The notes under the pieces: model-generated
What the model saw: the letters and a program-made list of their open reading frames with translations, nothing else
Databases searched by the model: none
What the model was told of the DNA's origin: nothing
Made by a program: the position numbers and the translations under genes
Shown: positions 1-9,444 of the stretch, in pieces
Numbering within the stretch: the stretch's first letter is position 1
Layout: each line of letters begins with the position of its first letter
From: JADLHS01 sp964539515
GTDB taxonomy: Bacteria; Verrucomicrobiota; Verrucomicrobiia; Limisphaerales; JADLHS01
Assembly: GCA_964539515.1 (NCBI GenBank)
Contig: CAZIJO010000004.1
Location: forward strand, 1-64,000
Reading direction: 5' to 3'
Length of the DNA stretch: 64,000 nt

Positions 1-2
1 CT

Positions 3-2675
3 TCCGGCAACAATTACGCCGTTCAAAACCCCACCGTTCCGTTCGCACGAGTGAAGCAAGCCGGGAAGTTCCATGCCGCAACCAGCGCCATAGCCACCCC
101 GGAGGGATTGCGGCTTGAGTTCGCGGACACGGGCATTAGCGCCACACTGAAGTTCATCGGCGCGAAACACAGCATCAGCGTCGAGGTGGTGGCGGTGACG
201 GGCAACGGGGCGGAGGAACTTGTGTTTGCCGATGTGCCGCTGACTTTGAAAGGCGGCGCCGAGGAAGGATTTGCCGGCTGCGCCCTGGCGTTGAATCTGC
301 AGACCAACGTGCGGGAGTTGCCCCGGGCTTCGACCCGGCTGGAGGCGAGTTGTTATCTGCGGTTCGGATTTGCCGGGGCGAAGGCGGCATTGATCGGCTG
401 TCCCACCCGCGCCTTGCGCTCGGTGCTTCAGGAAGTCGTGACCGCCGCGCCGGATTTGCCGCATTCCCCGATCGGGGGGCCTTGGGCCCTCGACGCCGAA
501 ATCAATCAGGGTTCGTACCTGTTCAACTTCTCGGATCTCTCCGAGGACAAGGCGGATGACTGGATCAAGCTCGCCCGCAGCCTGGGCATGAACCAGATTG
601 ATTTCCATGGCGGCGGTTCGTTCCGGTTCGGGGATTGCGAACCTAATCCGAAGACGTATCCCAAGGGGCGCGCCAGTCTCAAGGCCGTGGTAGACAAACT
701 CCACGCTGCCGGTCTCAAAGCCGGACTGCATACCTATGCCTTCTTCATCGACAAGAAATGCCCGTGGGTCACGCCGGTGCCCGACCGGCGCCTGGCCAAA
801 GACGCCACGTTCACGTTGGCCGAGGCCCTGGACGCCACCACCAATCTGGCCACCGTGTCCGTCACGGAGCCGACGACCAACATGTCCGCCATCACCGGTT
901 TCTTCGTGCGCAACAGCGCCACGCTGCACGTGGACGATGAACTCATCGTTTACTCGGGCGCGAGCCAGGCGGCCCCGTATGCCTTCACCAACTGTCAGCG
1001 GGGCGCCTGGGGCACGCGGGTGGCGGCGCATGGTAAAGGGGCGAAAGTTCATCACCTGAAGGAATGCTTCGGCCTGTTCGTTCCGGACGGTGACACCACG
1101 ATGCTGGCGGACGTGGCGGCCGCCACGGCGCAAACGTTCAATGAGTGTGGGTTCGACATGATGTATCTGGACGCGCTCGACGGCGAGGACATCCTCGGCG
1201 GCGGGGAGAACGGCTGGCATTACGGTTCGAAGTTTGTCTTCGAGCTCTGGAAGCGGTTGGATCATCCAGCCCTCATGGAGATGAGCACTTTCCATCATCA
1301 CCTGTGGTATGTCCGTTCGCGCATGGGCGCTTGGGATCATCCGACGCGGAGCCACAAACGGTTCATTGACATTCACAACGCCGCGAATGCGGACGGTGAC
1401 CGGATGTTCCTCCCCATGCACCTCGGCTGGTGGGCCGTGAAAACCTGGACCGGGCCGCAAGGCGAGCCGACGTTCGCGGATGACATGGAGTATTTATGCG
1501 GCAAGGCGATCGGCAACAACGTCGGCTTCTCCCTCATGGGGGTGGACCCGGCGAAATTCGCGAAGAATCCGGCCTTGCAACGGCTGGGCAGCATCACACG
1601 GCAGTACGAGGAACTGCGCCATGCAAAGTATTTTTCCGACGCCGTCAAGGCCCGGCTCCGCGTGCCCGGGGATGAATTCACGTTGGAGCAGTCGGCGGCG
1701 GGAAAGTGGCAACTGCGGCCCGCCCAATACACGAAACACAAATTCGAAAGCCGGGATGATCGGACGGGGACCTGGACGGTGACGAACCCGTTCGCCGCGC
1801 AACCGCTGCGACTGCGCCTCGAGGTCTTGATGTCCGCGGCGGATTACGACGCCACCAATTCAATTCCCGTTACGGATTTCGAGGCCCCCAAGGCGTTCCC
1901 CGAACGCGCCCAGGGCAATGGCGTTTCCGCCGCACTGGAGTCGTCAACGAACCGGCTCAAAGCCGGCACGCGCAGCGGATTGATCACGGCCACCAATACG
2001 CGACCCGAACGAACCGCGACGTGGGCGAGTTTTGGCCGGACGTTTACGCCCCCGTTGAACCTCGGCGGCGAGCGGGCGCTGGGGGTCTGGGTTTATGGCG
2101 ATGGCCAGGGGGAAGTGTTGAACTTCCAGTTGCGCTGCCCGGCGCACATAGTTGCGGGCACGGGTGAACATTTCGTGGTGGTGGACTTCACCGGCTGGCG
2201 CTACTTCGAGTTGATCGAACCCGCGGGCGAACGCCACGCTGCTTATGCCTGGCCGTACGGGGATGCCTACAGCATTTACCGGGAGACGGTGGATTACAAG
2301 CAGATCGAAAAACTCACCCTCTGGATCAACAACGTCCCGGCGAATGGCACGACGGAGTGCTTCGTCAGTCCGGTTCGCGCCACCCCGCTCGTAAAGGCAA
2401 AGATCCGCAATCCGCGAGTGACAGTGGGAAGCCAGACCTTGGTGCTCCCCGTGGAGCTGGAAAGCGGCAGCTATCTTGAGTTCAATCTGCCGTCGGCCGG
2501 CAAAGTCTTCGCCCCGGATGGCGGTTTTCTTCAGGACGTTGAAGCAAATGGTGACGTGCCGACATTGATGTCGGGAAATAACCGACTGCGGTTTGAGTGT
2601 GACAGCGTTTCCCCGGGCGTGCAGCCCCGGGTGCGCATCACCACCGCCAGCTACGGCGCGCCGCTTCCTCCTTGA
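3..2675 (+). CDS. Glycoside-hydrolase-like TIM-barrel protein (5' partial)
   Basis: The reading frame is open to the left edge, so the N-terminus lies outside the window. The GTG at 51 is only the first possible start inside it. The visible part (about 890 codons) has an N-terminal beta-rich region. A barrel-like core follows, with a WIKLARSLGMNQIDFHGG stretch, a 'LHAAGLKAGLHTYAFF' strand and the acidic 'GFDMMYLDALDGEDI' segment, which resembles strand-end catalytic carboxylates of GH31/GH36-like enzymes. The C-terminal third looks like beta-sandwich or carbohydrate-binding modules. The specific family is not recognised. The next gene, a DUF4434 lipoprotein, starts 51 bp downstream on the same strand. 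Role in extracellular glycan breakdown is inferred. Confidence 0.6.
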   Translation, partial: SGNNYAVQNPTVPFARVKQAGKFHAATSAIATPEGLRLEFADTGISATLKFIGAKHSISVEVVAVTGNGAEELVFADVPLTLKGGAEEGFAGCALALNLQTNVRELPRASTRLEASCYLRFGFAGAKAALIGCPTRALRSVLQEVVTAAPDLPHSPIGGPWALDAEINQGSYLFNFSDLSEDKADDWIKLARSLGMNQIDFHGGGSFRFGDCEPNPKTYPKGRASLKAVVDKLHAAGLKAGLHTYAFFIDKKCPWVTPVPDRRLAKDATFTLAEALDATTNLATVSVTEPTTNMSAITGFFVRNSATLHVDDELIVYSGASQAAPYAFTNCQRGAWGTRVAAHGKGAKVHHLKECFGLFVPDGDTTMLADVAAATAQTFNECGFDMMYLDALDGEDILGGGENGWHYGSKFVFELWKRLDHPALMEMSTFHHHLWYVRSRMGAWDHPTRSHKRFIDIHNAANADGDRMFLPMHLGWWAVKTWTGPQGEPTFADDMEYLCGKAIGNNVGFSLMGVDPAKFAKNPALQRLGSITRQYEELRHAKYFSDAVKARLRVPGDEFTLEQSAAGKWQLRPAQYTKHKFESRDDRTGTWTVTNPFAAQPLRLRLEVLMSAADYDATNSIPVTDFEAPKAFPERAQGNGVSAALESSTNRLKAGTRSGLITATNTRPERTATWASFGRTFTPPLNLGGERALGVWVYGDGQGEVLNFQLRCPAHIVAGTGEHFVVVDFTGWRYFELIEPAGERHAAYAWPYGDAYSIYRETVDYKQIEKLTLWINNVPANGTTECFVSPVRATPLVKAKIRNPRVTVGSQTLVLPVELESGSYLEFNLPSAGKVFAPDGGFLQDVEANGDVPTLMSGNNRLRFECDSVSPGVQPRVRITTASYGAPLPP

Positions 2676-2726
2676 TGAGCCCAGGCGACACGCAGCAACC
2701 GACGCGGGCCCGATCGACCGGTCAAT

Positions 2727-3848
2727 ATGGCAATTTCCCAATGCAATCGGAACAATCCACCAAATCCGGCCCGGAACTCCGGGATCCGCTCCGCCGGACT
2801 CCTCCCGGCAATCGGATCGCTTGTGGTGCTGCTGTTGGCGGGCTGCGTCTTTTCCCGGTCGTCACCGCCGCAGCGCCAAGCCCAACTGCGCGGCACGCTC
2901 TGGTGGGTGTCACCTGAAGACCTCAATCGGCCCATCGCCGCATGGCGCACCGAACTGGATCAGCTGGAAGCCCTCGGCATCCGCATTCTGGTGCTGAATG
3001 GACCTTATGTGGGTGGCGAGCCAGCATCGGTCACGGCCGATCTGCTGGCAGGACTGTTTGTAGAAGCGGACCGGCGCGGACTCTCGATTTACGTCGATAC
3101 GCTGGCCGCGCCCAATTGGTGGACGTTGCCCGATGCGGCACCGGAAATTGCCCGGGCGCGCGGGCGCATCGAAGCGCTGGCGCGCCGTTATGGGGAGCAT
3201 CCCTCATTTGCCGGCTGGTATCTTCCGTACGAATTGTACGTGATGTGGGATGCTCCGGCGGAGTTGATTGCAACACTGTACCGGGAGATTTCGACGATCT
3301 GCAAGCAAACCACTCCCACCAAGGCAGTGATGATTTCGCCGTTCTTCATTTTGGATCAGGCGGGGTACGTTGGCAGCTTCCGGTGGGCTGCCCCCAGCGA
3401 ATACCAGAAGTTTTGGACTGCCTTGCTGGCGCAAAGCCAGGTGGACATCGTGGCCGTGCAGGACAGCGGTGAGCATCTCTCCTTTTATACCTTGGAGGAA
3501 CGACGACCTTTCCTGGCAGCGATGAAGGCCGCTTGTGAAAGCACCCACAAGGAGTTTTGGATCAACATCGAATTGGGTGAATTGGGGGTCGAGAGTTTTT
3601 CGGATTACACCAACCGCTTTGGTTACAAAACCCATGTCAACGACCCGCGGACGGCGGTCGCATGGCGCGGAATCACCGCCGACAAACTGCGCGACAAGCT
3701 CAGATTGACGGGCGAATATAGCGACACCGCAATCTCCTGGGGATACCAGCAATTTGCGCGGCCAACCCTGAGCCCCGAGGCCGCGCAACGATACGAAGTT
3801 TACCGCTCTGTGTTAACGACGCGCCGGCATACGGAGGAAACACGTTAG
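2727..3848 (+). CDS. DUF4434-type lipoprotein, putative glycosidase
   Basis: A 373-residue protein with a lipoprotein signal: a hydrophobic stretch ends in the lipobox LLAGC, with the lipidated cysteine at residue 40. The mature part begins 'LRGTLWWVSPEDLNRPIAAW' and has the DUF4434 pattern of a TIM-barrel protein: an early W, 'LGIRILVLNG', 'SIYVDTLAAPNWW' and 'GWYLPYELY'. DUF4434 proteins are related to glycoside hydrolases, but an enzymatic activity is not firmly established. It lies just behind another barrel protein and probably shares its transcript. Family assignment is by pattern recall; function is inferred. Confidence 0.72.
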   Translation: MAISQCNRNNPPNPARNSGIRSAGLLPAIGSLVVLLLAGCVFSRSSPPQRQAQLRGTLWWVSPEDLNRPIAAWRTELDQLEALGIRILVLNGPYVGGEPASVTADLLAGLFVEADRRGLSIYVDTLAAPNWWTLPDAAPEIARARGRIEALARRYGEHPSFAGWYLPYELYVMWDAPAELIATLYREISTICKQTTPTKAVMISPFFILDQAGYVGSFRWAAPSEYQKFWTALLAQSQVDIVAVQDSGEHLSFYTLEERRPFLAAMKAACESTHKEFWINIELGELGVESFSDYTNRFGYKTHVNDPRTAVAWRGITADKLRDKLRLTGEYSDTAISWGYQQFARPTLSPEAAQRYEVYRSVLTTRRHTEETR

Positions 3849-3921
3849 TTGTGCGGCAACTCGGCCATGCGGCCCGAGCGGGCGAAGCGGCCGGGGCAAA
3901 ACTTTTACCTGTCTCGCCGAT

Positions 3922-4797
3922 TTATTTGAACCCGGTTGAGTGTTCGTGCAGCCAGGCTACATCCTTATTGTTGGCCGAGGGAACTCGCAACGCGGTGTCC
4001 TGTCCGCGTTTCAAAACTGGCATGGTGCGGGAGTCCCGCCACTTGTGAATTTCCGAATGGCCATCGGCAAAGGCGAAGCCGGCCGCGCCGGCATGGTAAC
4101 TGGCGGGAAAATCAATGATGATGTAAGCGCCAGGGCTGGGGGCCGCCCCGCGTGTGGATGGCGATCCTGCCATGCTCACAGCGAACCAGGCGTCGTTGAT
4201 GCTGTCCTCGCGCTCGTCCAGCACCACCCAGATGCCGGAAGGCGATGGCGTGACCATCTGGGAGATTTTTCGGTACACGAGCAGACCGGCAGGACCATCC
4301 CATGCTTCCGAATTGTAACCCAACCAACTGTTCATGGACACGCTGCGAACTCTGGCCGCGGGAGCGGACTGCCCCGGCACCAAGCCCGTGGACTGATCAG
4401 CCGGGCAACGATAGACGCGGTAATTCTTGACATAGGAACCCAATTGCGCCGCCGGCCCCACCAGATTCAAGGTGTTGGTATTGTCCGCGACCGCACCGTA
4501 ACCCGGGTTGCGCATCGTCCCAAGCACCCAATTCTGAAAAGGTATGTTGGAGCCCGAGGCGTTGCCGCAAATATTGCCGTTGAAATCATCGGCGTACATG
4601 ATCCAACCGTACGCAATCTGCCGGGTATTGTTCATGCATTGGATCGCGTAGGCCCGCTGTTTGGCCCGACCTAGCGCCGGGAGCAACATGGCCGCCAGGA
4701 TGGCAATGATCGCAATCACCACCAGGAGCTCAATCAACGTAAAGCCCCGGCGGCCATTCGACGGGAGCAAACCCGAGGTCAAGGTCCTGGTCTTCAT
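3922..4797 (-). CDS. Type IV-like pseudopilin (prepilin methylation motif, H-X9-DG type)
   Basis: A 291-residue protein. The prepilin peptidase site is GRRG|FTLIE with cleavage after G18, followed by the hydrophobic N-terminal helix and 'MLLPALGRAKQRA'. The C-terminal part has the 'AGFAFADGHSEIHKWRD' signature typical of the verrucomicrobial and planctomycete pseudopilin family (DUF1559-like). It stands alone: no secretion or pilus assembly gene is nearby, so it must rely on a system elsewhere. Such proteins occur in dozens of copies in these genomes and their role is largely unknown. The start ATG at 4797 leaves a short basic leader, as expected. Confidence 0.9.
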   Translation of the reverse strand: MKTRTLTSGLLPSNGRRGFTLIELLVVIAIIAILAAMLLPALGRAKQRAYAIQCMNNTRQIAYGWIMYADDFNGNICGNASGSNIPFQNWVLGTMRNPGYGAVADNTNTLNLVGPAAQLGSYVKNYRVYRCPADQSTGLVPGQSAPAARVRSVSMNSWLGYNSEAWDGPAGLLVYRKISQMVTPSPSGIWVVLDEREDSINDAWFAVSMAGSPSTRGAAPSPGAYIIIDFPASYHAGAAGFAFADGHSEIHKWRDSRTMPVLKRGQDTALRVPSANNKDVAWLHEHSTGFK

Positions 4798-4977
4798 GAT
4801 AATCGGTATGCCGACTTCCCGTTTCCTGGATACGCGACCAGATTAGCCCGGACCCCGGGCAACGTCAACGAATCGCAGCCTCCACCCGATGCAACCTCTA
4901 GGCTTCACTTCCCCCTGCTGGTTTATTCAAGCGGGCGCCCGGACAGAAGTTCAAAGCCGGGCGGCTGCTGGTTTGGC

Positions 4978-6171
4978 TCATTTGCCTGCTGAATCGACCA
5001 GCTCAATGTGCGCGGCGCTGACAGTCACGTCGCGCCGGTCGGTAACCGAGAGGTAAAAGACCAGCGGCCGTTCGGTTGGAAGCCTGGCGGTGACACTGTC
5101 GTGGGTGATGGTTGCCGGCACGGTTTTCCACAACCGTTTTTGCCATTCCCCGGAATCGCTGGTGTAGTTCAATTCCGCCTTGGTCACCGGCACCGCGGAA
5201 CTGAAGGTGGTGGTCGCGACGTCGCCGATGATTCTGACCGGCTGGATCGTGGCTAACGGCTCGCCTTCCTTCAAGACGCTATCCACAAAGCAATCGACTT
5301 CGTTGAAGTTCCAAATATGGCCGTGCGGCAGGCGGACTTTCACGGACAGGGTTGACAATGAACCGTCAACCAGTGCGTAGGACTTTTGGTAGCTGTCGAG
5401 CGGATAGGCAAAATCGTTGGACCCGTTAAGAAACAGGATGGGGCACGTCGCACCGCTCAAATACCGGGAGGGATCAAAATAATCCACCCATCGTTTTCGC
5501 TGGGAAGCACTCATCCGCTCAAACCGTGCAAGCCAGGCGCTGTTGTCATTCAAGAAGCCGCAACCATAAACCGGCACCGCCACTTTGAGGCGGCCATCGA
5601 TCCCGGCGACGATACAGGTGAGATATCCACCCCAGCTGATGCCAGTGATGCCGATCCGGTTCGGGTCCACTTCGGGTTGGCCGGCCAGAAGCGAATGACC
5701 GCGCAGGACGGCGGCGACCGCATGGTAGGTCCACATTTGATCGGCATCGGCGTCGGTGAAATCGCGGAACTTGTTTTCGTCATCCTGATCCGGCCCGCCT
5801 TCAGGTAAACGACCCGCCGGGCCATGACCGGCCAGATCCATGGCCAGCGCCGCATACCCGCGTCGCGCCCAATGCTCCGCCCATTCGCGAAACGCTTTGC
5901 CGCCGCCGCCATGCACGAGGAGCATGGCTGGGAACGGGCCTTTGCCCTCGGCCGGCCGGGTGTAATAGCCGAAAATCCGGGTCGGCTTTCCGTGGAATGG
6001 TTCACCTTCATAATAGACTTCCTGCACCAGGTTGGTGCGCGGACCAAAGGTCGCTGGCGGTACAGCCGCAAGGGCTTTCACATTCCAGGGGCCGGTAAAT
6101 CTTTGCGGCTCGGTCAACGTGCGGCAGCCCAGCAGGCAGAGCAAAAGCAGGAAGAGCGACGTTCTTTTCAT
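4978..6171 (-). CDS. Acetylxylan-esterase/dienelactone-hydrolase-like lipoprotein
   Basis: A 397-residue alpha/beta-hydrolase. The signal peptide ends in the lipobox LLGC (C16), so it should be membrane anchored. The catalytic triad is readable: nucleophile S179 in GISWGG, a likely acid D253 in 'LNGSNDFAYP', and a histidine at 283 or 285 in 'LPHGH'. The oxyanion motif 'LLVHGGGG' is at about residue 85. The family (cephalosporin-C deacetylase/acetylxylan esterase-like) removes ester groups from carbohydrates. A C-terminal beta domain (after about residue 300) is an addition. Substrate unknown. Confidence 0.8.
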   Translation of the reverse strand: MKRTSLFLLLLCLLGCRTLTEPQRFTGPWNVKALAAVPPATFGPRTNLVQEVYYEGEPFHGKPTRIFGYYTRPAEGKGPFPAMLLVHGGGGKAFREWAEHWARRGYAALAMDLAGHGPAGRLPEGGPDQDDENKFRDFTDADADQMWTYHAVAAVLRGHSLLAGQPEVDPNRIGITGISWGGYLTCIVAGIDGRLKVAVPVYGCGFLNDNSAWLARFERMSASQRKRWVDYFDPSRYLSGATCPILFLNGSNDFAYPLDSYQKSYALVDGSLSTLSVKVRLPHGHIWNFNEVDCFVDSVLKEGEPLATIQPVRIIGDVATTTFSSAVPVTKAELNYTSDSGEWQKRLWKTVPATITHDSVTARLPTERPLVFYLSVTDRRDVTVSAAHIELVDSAGK

Positions 6172-6201
6172 ACAATCATAGTTACCAATTCGAACCGGGA
6201 C

Positions 6202-6238
6202 AAAAAAAGAGGCCGGGAAATGTTACCTTCCCGGCCTC
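6202..6238 (-). terminator. Intrinsic terminator of the LamG gene
   Basis: A perfect 11-bp stem (arms 6209-6219 and 6228-6238, loop ATGTTACC) is followed on the minus strand by seven Ts (As at 6202-6208). It sits about 45 bp past the stop of the LamG gene and before the start of the hydrolase gene at 6171, so it separates the two transcripts. Confidence 0.9.
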
Positions 6239-6282
6239 ATGTCTATTGCGTTGAAGTCGGTGTTGACTTCCGATGACTCACC

Positions 6283-9027
6283 TCATGGAATCGACCAGCG
6301 ATAGAATTTGGTGCCGGTGGCAGGGATGGTGAGCGGCGAAACCGGTGATCCCGGCACCGGCGTATAAGTCCCGTTGACGGTCGTGGATTCACGCAAGGTC
6401 GTGCCGGCGGGCCAGGTGATCGTCACGTTGCTGGCGCCGGAACGAACAATTGTGATGGGGGCGCTCACGGTGGTGGCCGCCGCGTAATGGCTCGCAACCT
6501 GAGTGGCCGTCAAGGCCGTGCTATAAATGGCAACCTCATCGACCGCACCGGCAAAATTGTTGGCCCAGCCTTCGCCGGTGCAACCAATCGCCCAGTTGCC
6601 ATTGGTCACCGTCAGCGCGCCAATGGCCGAGGCGGCAGTGGCCACCTTGGTGCCATTGCGATAGAGATTCCAGTTGGCCCCGTCGTAAGTTCCAACCAGA
6701 TGGATCCAATTGCCACCACCCAGGTCACCAACCGGGATGGCAAAACTCGCACCGTTGGCCGGAGAAACCACCCCGTCGGTGGATTCGCGCGAACCCACCA
6801 CATAATTTCCTCCTTCAATCGCAAGGAACACTTCGGTGGTATTGGTCACCGCATTGTCAAAACCTTGCGTGAGGAAATTACTTGGCGTCTGCGGGCCGTG
6901 GGAGATGATCCGGGCGGGATCGCCCTGCGTGGCGGCGGGATTGATCCAGGCTTCCAAGGTGATCTGCCCGGCAATGTTCAATCCCGGGGGATTGTTCAGA
7001 TTGGCCCACTGCTTCAAGCCATCGAGCGGCAATGCCAGATTTGCGGCATCGAAACCGACAAAAGTCGGCGGCCGCGGTCCGGCGATGAGGTTGGTGGTGA
7101 CAACCTGGCTTGCATTGGCGACAAAGCCAGCCGTACCACTATTGGCCGCCGGGTAATAAGCCGGATCATTGAAACGGAGATAAGTTTTCGGCAACCCCGA
7201 GCGCTCGGCACCCGGAACCGCTTGCGTGTTCAAGCCGTCGGTCATTACCAGGGTCTCGTAATTCGTGCCGTAGTTGGCGTTGGTGCCCGCTTGATAATGC
7301 GCCAGAATCTGTTCCGGAGTCAGCAGGTAGCCGTTGTAGAACGCCACCTCGTCGATGTCACCTTCATAAGGATTGCTGCCGAGACCGGAAGCGGCATTGT
7401 AGCTCCCAATCCCGAGATCGGCGGCGGCCCCGGACGGGGGAAGCACCTCAGGCACCTCTCGATTGGCGGCGTATAGGGCTGCAGGATTTGTGGCCACGGC
7501 CACGCCGTCAACATACGCGGTCAAGACCCCTTGCCACTGGTTATTTCCGTTGCCAGCCGGATCGCCATTGTCAATCTCCGGCAACCAGGTAACAACGAGG
7601 TGCTGCCATTTTCCGATGGTATAGTCGCCGAGGTTGTAATTGGGATCCTCCGGCGGGAGCTGGCTATTTCCACCGGTCAAGACGTCCTGACCGCTATTCC
7701 CGGCACCGCTGAACATGCGGAAATTCCATCCATACCCTTCGCTGATGGGGTACGTCTTGTTTGGGTTACGTTGGAAAATGACCCAACCGGTCCGCCCCGT
7801 TCCCCCCACCATGCGGTTGTTGACCGGGCACTGGCCCCCTTGCGTGTCTTGCATCGGGCGCAGCCAGGCTTCGAAGGTGAAAGGTGTGCCCGCACTCGGA
7901 TTGTTCTCCAGTTTCCACGGAATGGTCGTGGTGGCGTTGCCATTCCGCCGGTGATAGGACGCGGAGCCGTCGTCAGTTCGGCCGGCCAGGGCGCTGGGGC
8001 CCGGATGAACCACCTCGGCCGTGTGTGCCGCAATGCCGTTTGCCCGCAAGTCGCCCAGATTAAGGGCCACATCCGGCCCGGGGGCAATTTCGTCCAAACG
8101 CAAGTAGGCCACCGGATTGTGCGATTGAATCAGGGTGCTGTAAGGCGTGGTGCGATTGGCGTTGGTTGCATTCTGGTAATGAGCCAGGATTTGCGCCGGG
8201 GATAACTTCGTTGCGTAAAAGGCGAACTCGTCCACCGCTCCATACCAAGGGTTCAAGCTGCTATTGGCATTGTTGTAGTTGCCAAGGGCCAGTGCCGGTT
8301 GGGGACTCAGGTCGCCAGTCACGGGCGCGTAGCCGGGCTCCTCACCGGTGGCTCCGCCGGTCCATACGTTGGTATTGGCGGCCACACCATCAATGTACAT
8401 GGTCAACGTTGCATTAGTCACTTCCACCGGATCATAAACCACAACGACATGTTGCCACTTTCCGATCTGAAACGGCACCAAACTCGTTACGTCCAGCCGT
8501 CCGCTGGTGCCGATACCGTTGTACATTCGGCAATTCCAACCGACGGGTTCGCTGCCGTTATAAGAGGCATCCGGCTTGCGTTGGAAGAAAACCCAACCGA
8601 ACCGGGGGCTGGTCAGCGTCCAGCGGTTTGCCAGCGGGGCCATGCCGCTGGCGGATTGATCGCTCGCCGGATAAAGCCAGGCCTCAATCGTAAAGGGTTG
8701 CGTGTTCGGCGGGTTAAGCGCCGCGTTGAAAGGAATCTCCGTTCGCGTCGTGAAATCAAAAAACTCGGAACGATTTCCGTCGCCGACAATTGCGCCCGGA
8801 AATGGATGAACGACTCCGCCCAGGTCATTGGTTGCGTCGCCGGGCGCACCCAAGCTGCCACTATTCTTGTTGATCAGCGTCCGGTTGGTATTGTCATTTA
8901 AGCGATAGTAGGCCTTCGGGCCGTCGGCGAGGACGGTGGATTGATAGTCGGCGCGCGCGACCTGGACCATCAATGCCGGCAGGGCCAACAGTGAGAGCAG
9001 AGACGCATTAGTTCGTAGGGTTTTCAT
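6283..9027 (-). CDS. Large secreted protein with three LamG-like domains
   Basis: The start at 9027 is preferred over more upstream codons. It begins MKTLRTNASLLSLLALPALM, a signal peptide ending near ARADYQS, giving 914 residues. The mature protein has three concanavalin-like LamG modules of about 280 residues. Each has 'YRLNDN/YLRLDE', 'FTIEAWLYP/FTFEAWLRP/ITLEAWINP', 'GKWQHVVVVYD'-like strands, an 'YIDGV' turn and 'VDEFAFY/IDEVAFY/VDEVAIY ... QILAHYQ'. A short C-terminal module ends in 'FYRWSIP' and resembles the FYRL module of two other proteins here. The likely role is binding of extracellular glycan or protein; no catalytic motif is seen. It has its own promoter and terminator. Confidence 0.85.
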   Translation of the reverse strand: MKTLRTNASLLSLLALPALMVQVARADYQSTVLADGPKAYYRLNDNTNRTLINKNSGSLGAPGDATNDLGGVVHPFPGAIVGDGNRSEFFDFTTRTEIPFNAALNPPNTQPFTIEAWLYPASDQSASGMAPLANRWTLTSPRFGWVFFQRKPDASYNGSEPVGWNCRMYNGIGTSGRLDVTSLVPFQIGKWQHVVVVYDPVEVTNATLTMYIDGVAANTNVWTGGATGEEPGYAPVTGDLSPQPALALGNYNNANSSLNPWYGAVDEFAFYATKLSPAQILAHYQNATNANRTTPYSTLIQSHNPVAYLRLDEIAPGPDVALNLGDLRANGIAAHTAEVVHPGPSALAGRTDDGSASYHRRNGNATTTIPWKLENNPSAGTPFTFEAWLRPMQDTQGGQCPVNNRMVGGTGRTGWVIFQRNPNKTYPISEGYGWNFRMFSGAGNSGQDVLTGGNSQLPPEDPNYNLGDYTIGKWQHLVVTWLPEIDNGDPAGNGNNQWQGVLTAYVDGVAVATNPAALYAANREVPEVLPPSGAAADLGIGSYNAASGLGSNPYEGDIDEVAFYNGYLLTPEQILAHYQAGTNANYGTNYETLVMTDGLNTQAVPGAERSGLPKTYLRFNDPAYYPAANSGTAGFVANASQVVTTNLIAGPRPPTFVGFDAANLALPLDGLKQWANLNNPPGLNIAGQITLEAWINPAATQGDPARIISHGPQTPSNFLTQGFDNAVTNTTEVFLAIEGGNYVVGSRESTDGVVSPANGASFAIPVGDLGGGNWIHLVGTYDGANWNLYRNGTKVATAASAIGALTVTNGNWAIGCTGEGWANNFAGAVDEVAIYSTALTATQVASHYAAATTVSAPITIVRSGASNVTITWPAGTTLRESTTVNGTYTPVPGSPVSPLTIPATGTKFYRWSIP

Positions 9028-9263
9028 TACGGTTACGGGTTTATCGGGTTGGTTTGATGATTGCGGGATAAATTGATCTAAAGGACGGAGGAAGTTGACC
9101 AAGCCAAGTAGGAGTTTGACGAATCGGATGTGAGGATGCGGTGACGCCGGCGCGGTCCTCCGGTCCATCCTCGAATAACTGAATTCTAAGTGACATTCTG
9201 TTCGCCATTGTGGTTGCTGAGTTCTGAAGTGACTATGAACACTTGAAGGATTTGGTCAACAAT
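9028..9263 (-). promoter_or_regulatory. Conserved promoter and about 200-nt leader of the LamG gene
   Basis: On the minus strand a -35 box TTGACC (plus-strand 9254-9259) and a -10-like box ATAGTC (9231-9236) are separated by 17 nt. The leader to the ATG is about 200 nt. The block 9190-9263 aligns without gaps to 12498-12571, upstream of the other large secreted protein. By eye about three quarters of positions are identical, including both boxes and their spacing. A second conserved stretch (ATCATCAAACCA) lies near the start codon. The 9264-9348 remainder of this gap holds nothing recognisable. Confidence 0.65.
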
Positions 9264-9348
9264 AAATTCCACCAACTGCCCGCCCGAAAAGCGCATCGGG
9301 TGAATACCGGACGACGCGTCTTTCATGTCAATACTCTGCTACAACGGA

Positions 9349-9374
9349 AGAGGGGCGGCATTTGCCGCCCCTCT
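9349..9374 (-). terminator. Perfect hairpin downstream of the 9445-12327 gene
   Basis: A 12-bp perfect inverted repeat (arms 9349-9360 and 9363-9374, 2-nt loop) starts about 70 bp after the stop codon of the minus-strand gene. No T-run follows on that strand, so it is a hairpin terminator or mRNA 3' end at best. Confidence 0.5.
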
Positions 9375-9444
9375 AATTGCAGGTCAGGTGTTCTCGTCGA
9401 TCGTCAGCCAGCCCTCACCTCAGGATGGCGTCGACGGAAAACCC

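Noticed and set aside
1944..2741. Long antisense frame (265 codons) opposite the first gene
   Set aside because: It mirrors the third-position GC bias of the plus-strand gene; the translation is Arg/Gly-rich and shows no domain. Long antisense frames at 6487-7476, 10135-11376, 16324-17217, 22969-23958, 49680-50909, 51912-53981 and 58972-60204 were dropped for the same reason.
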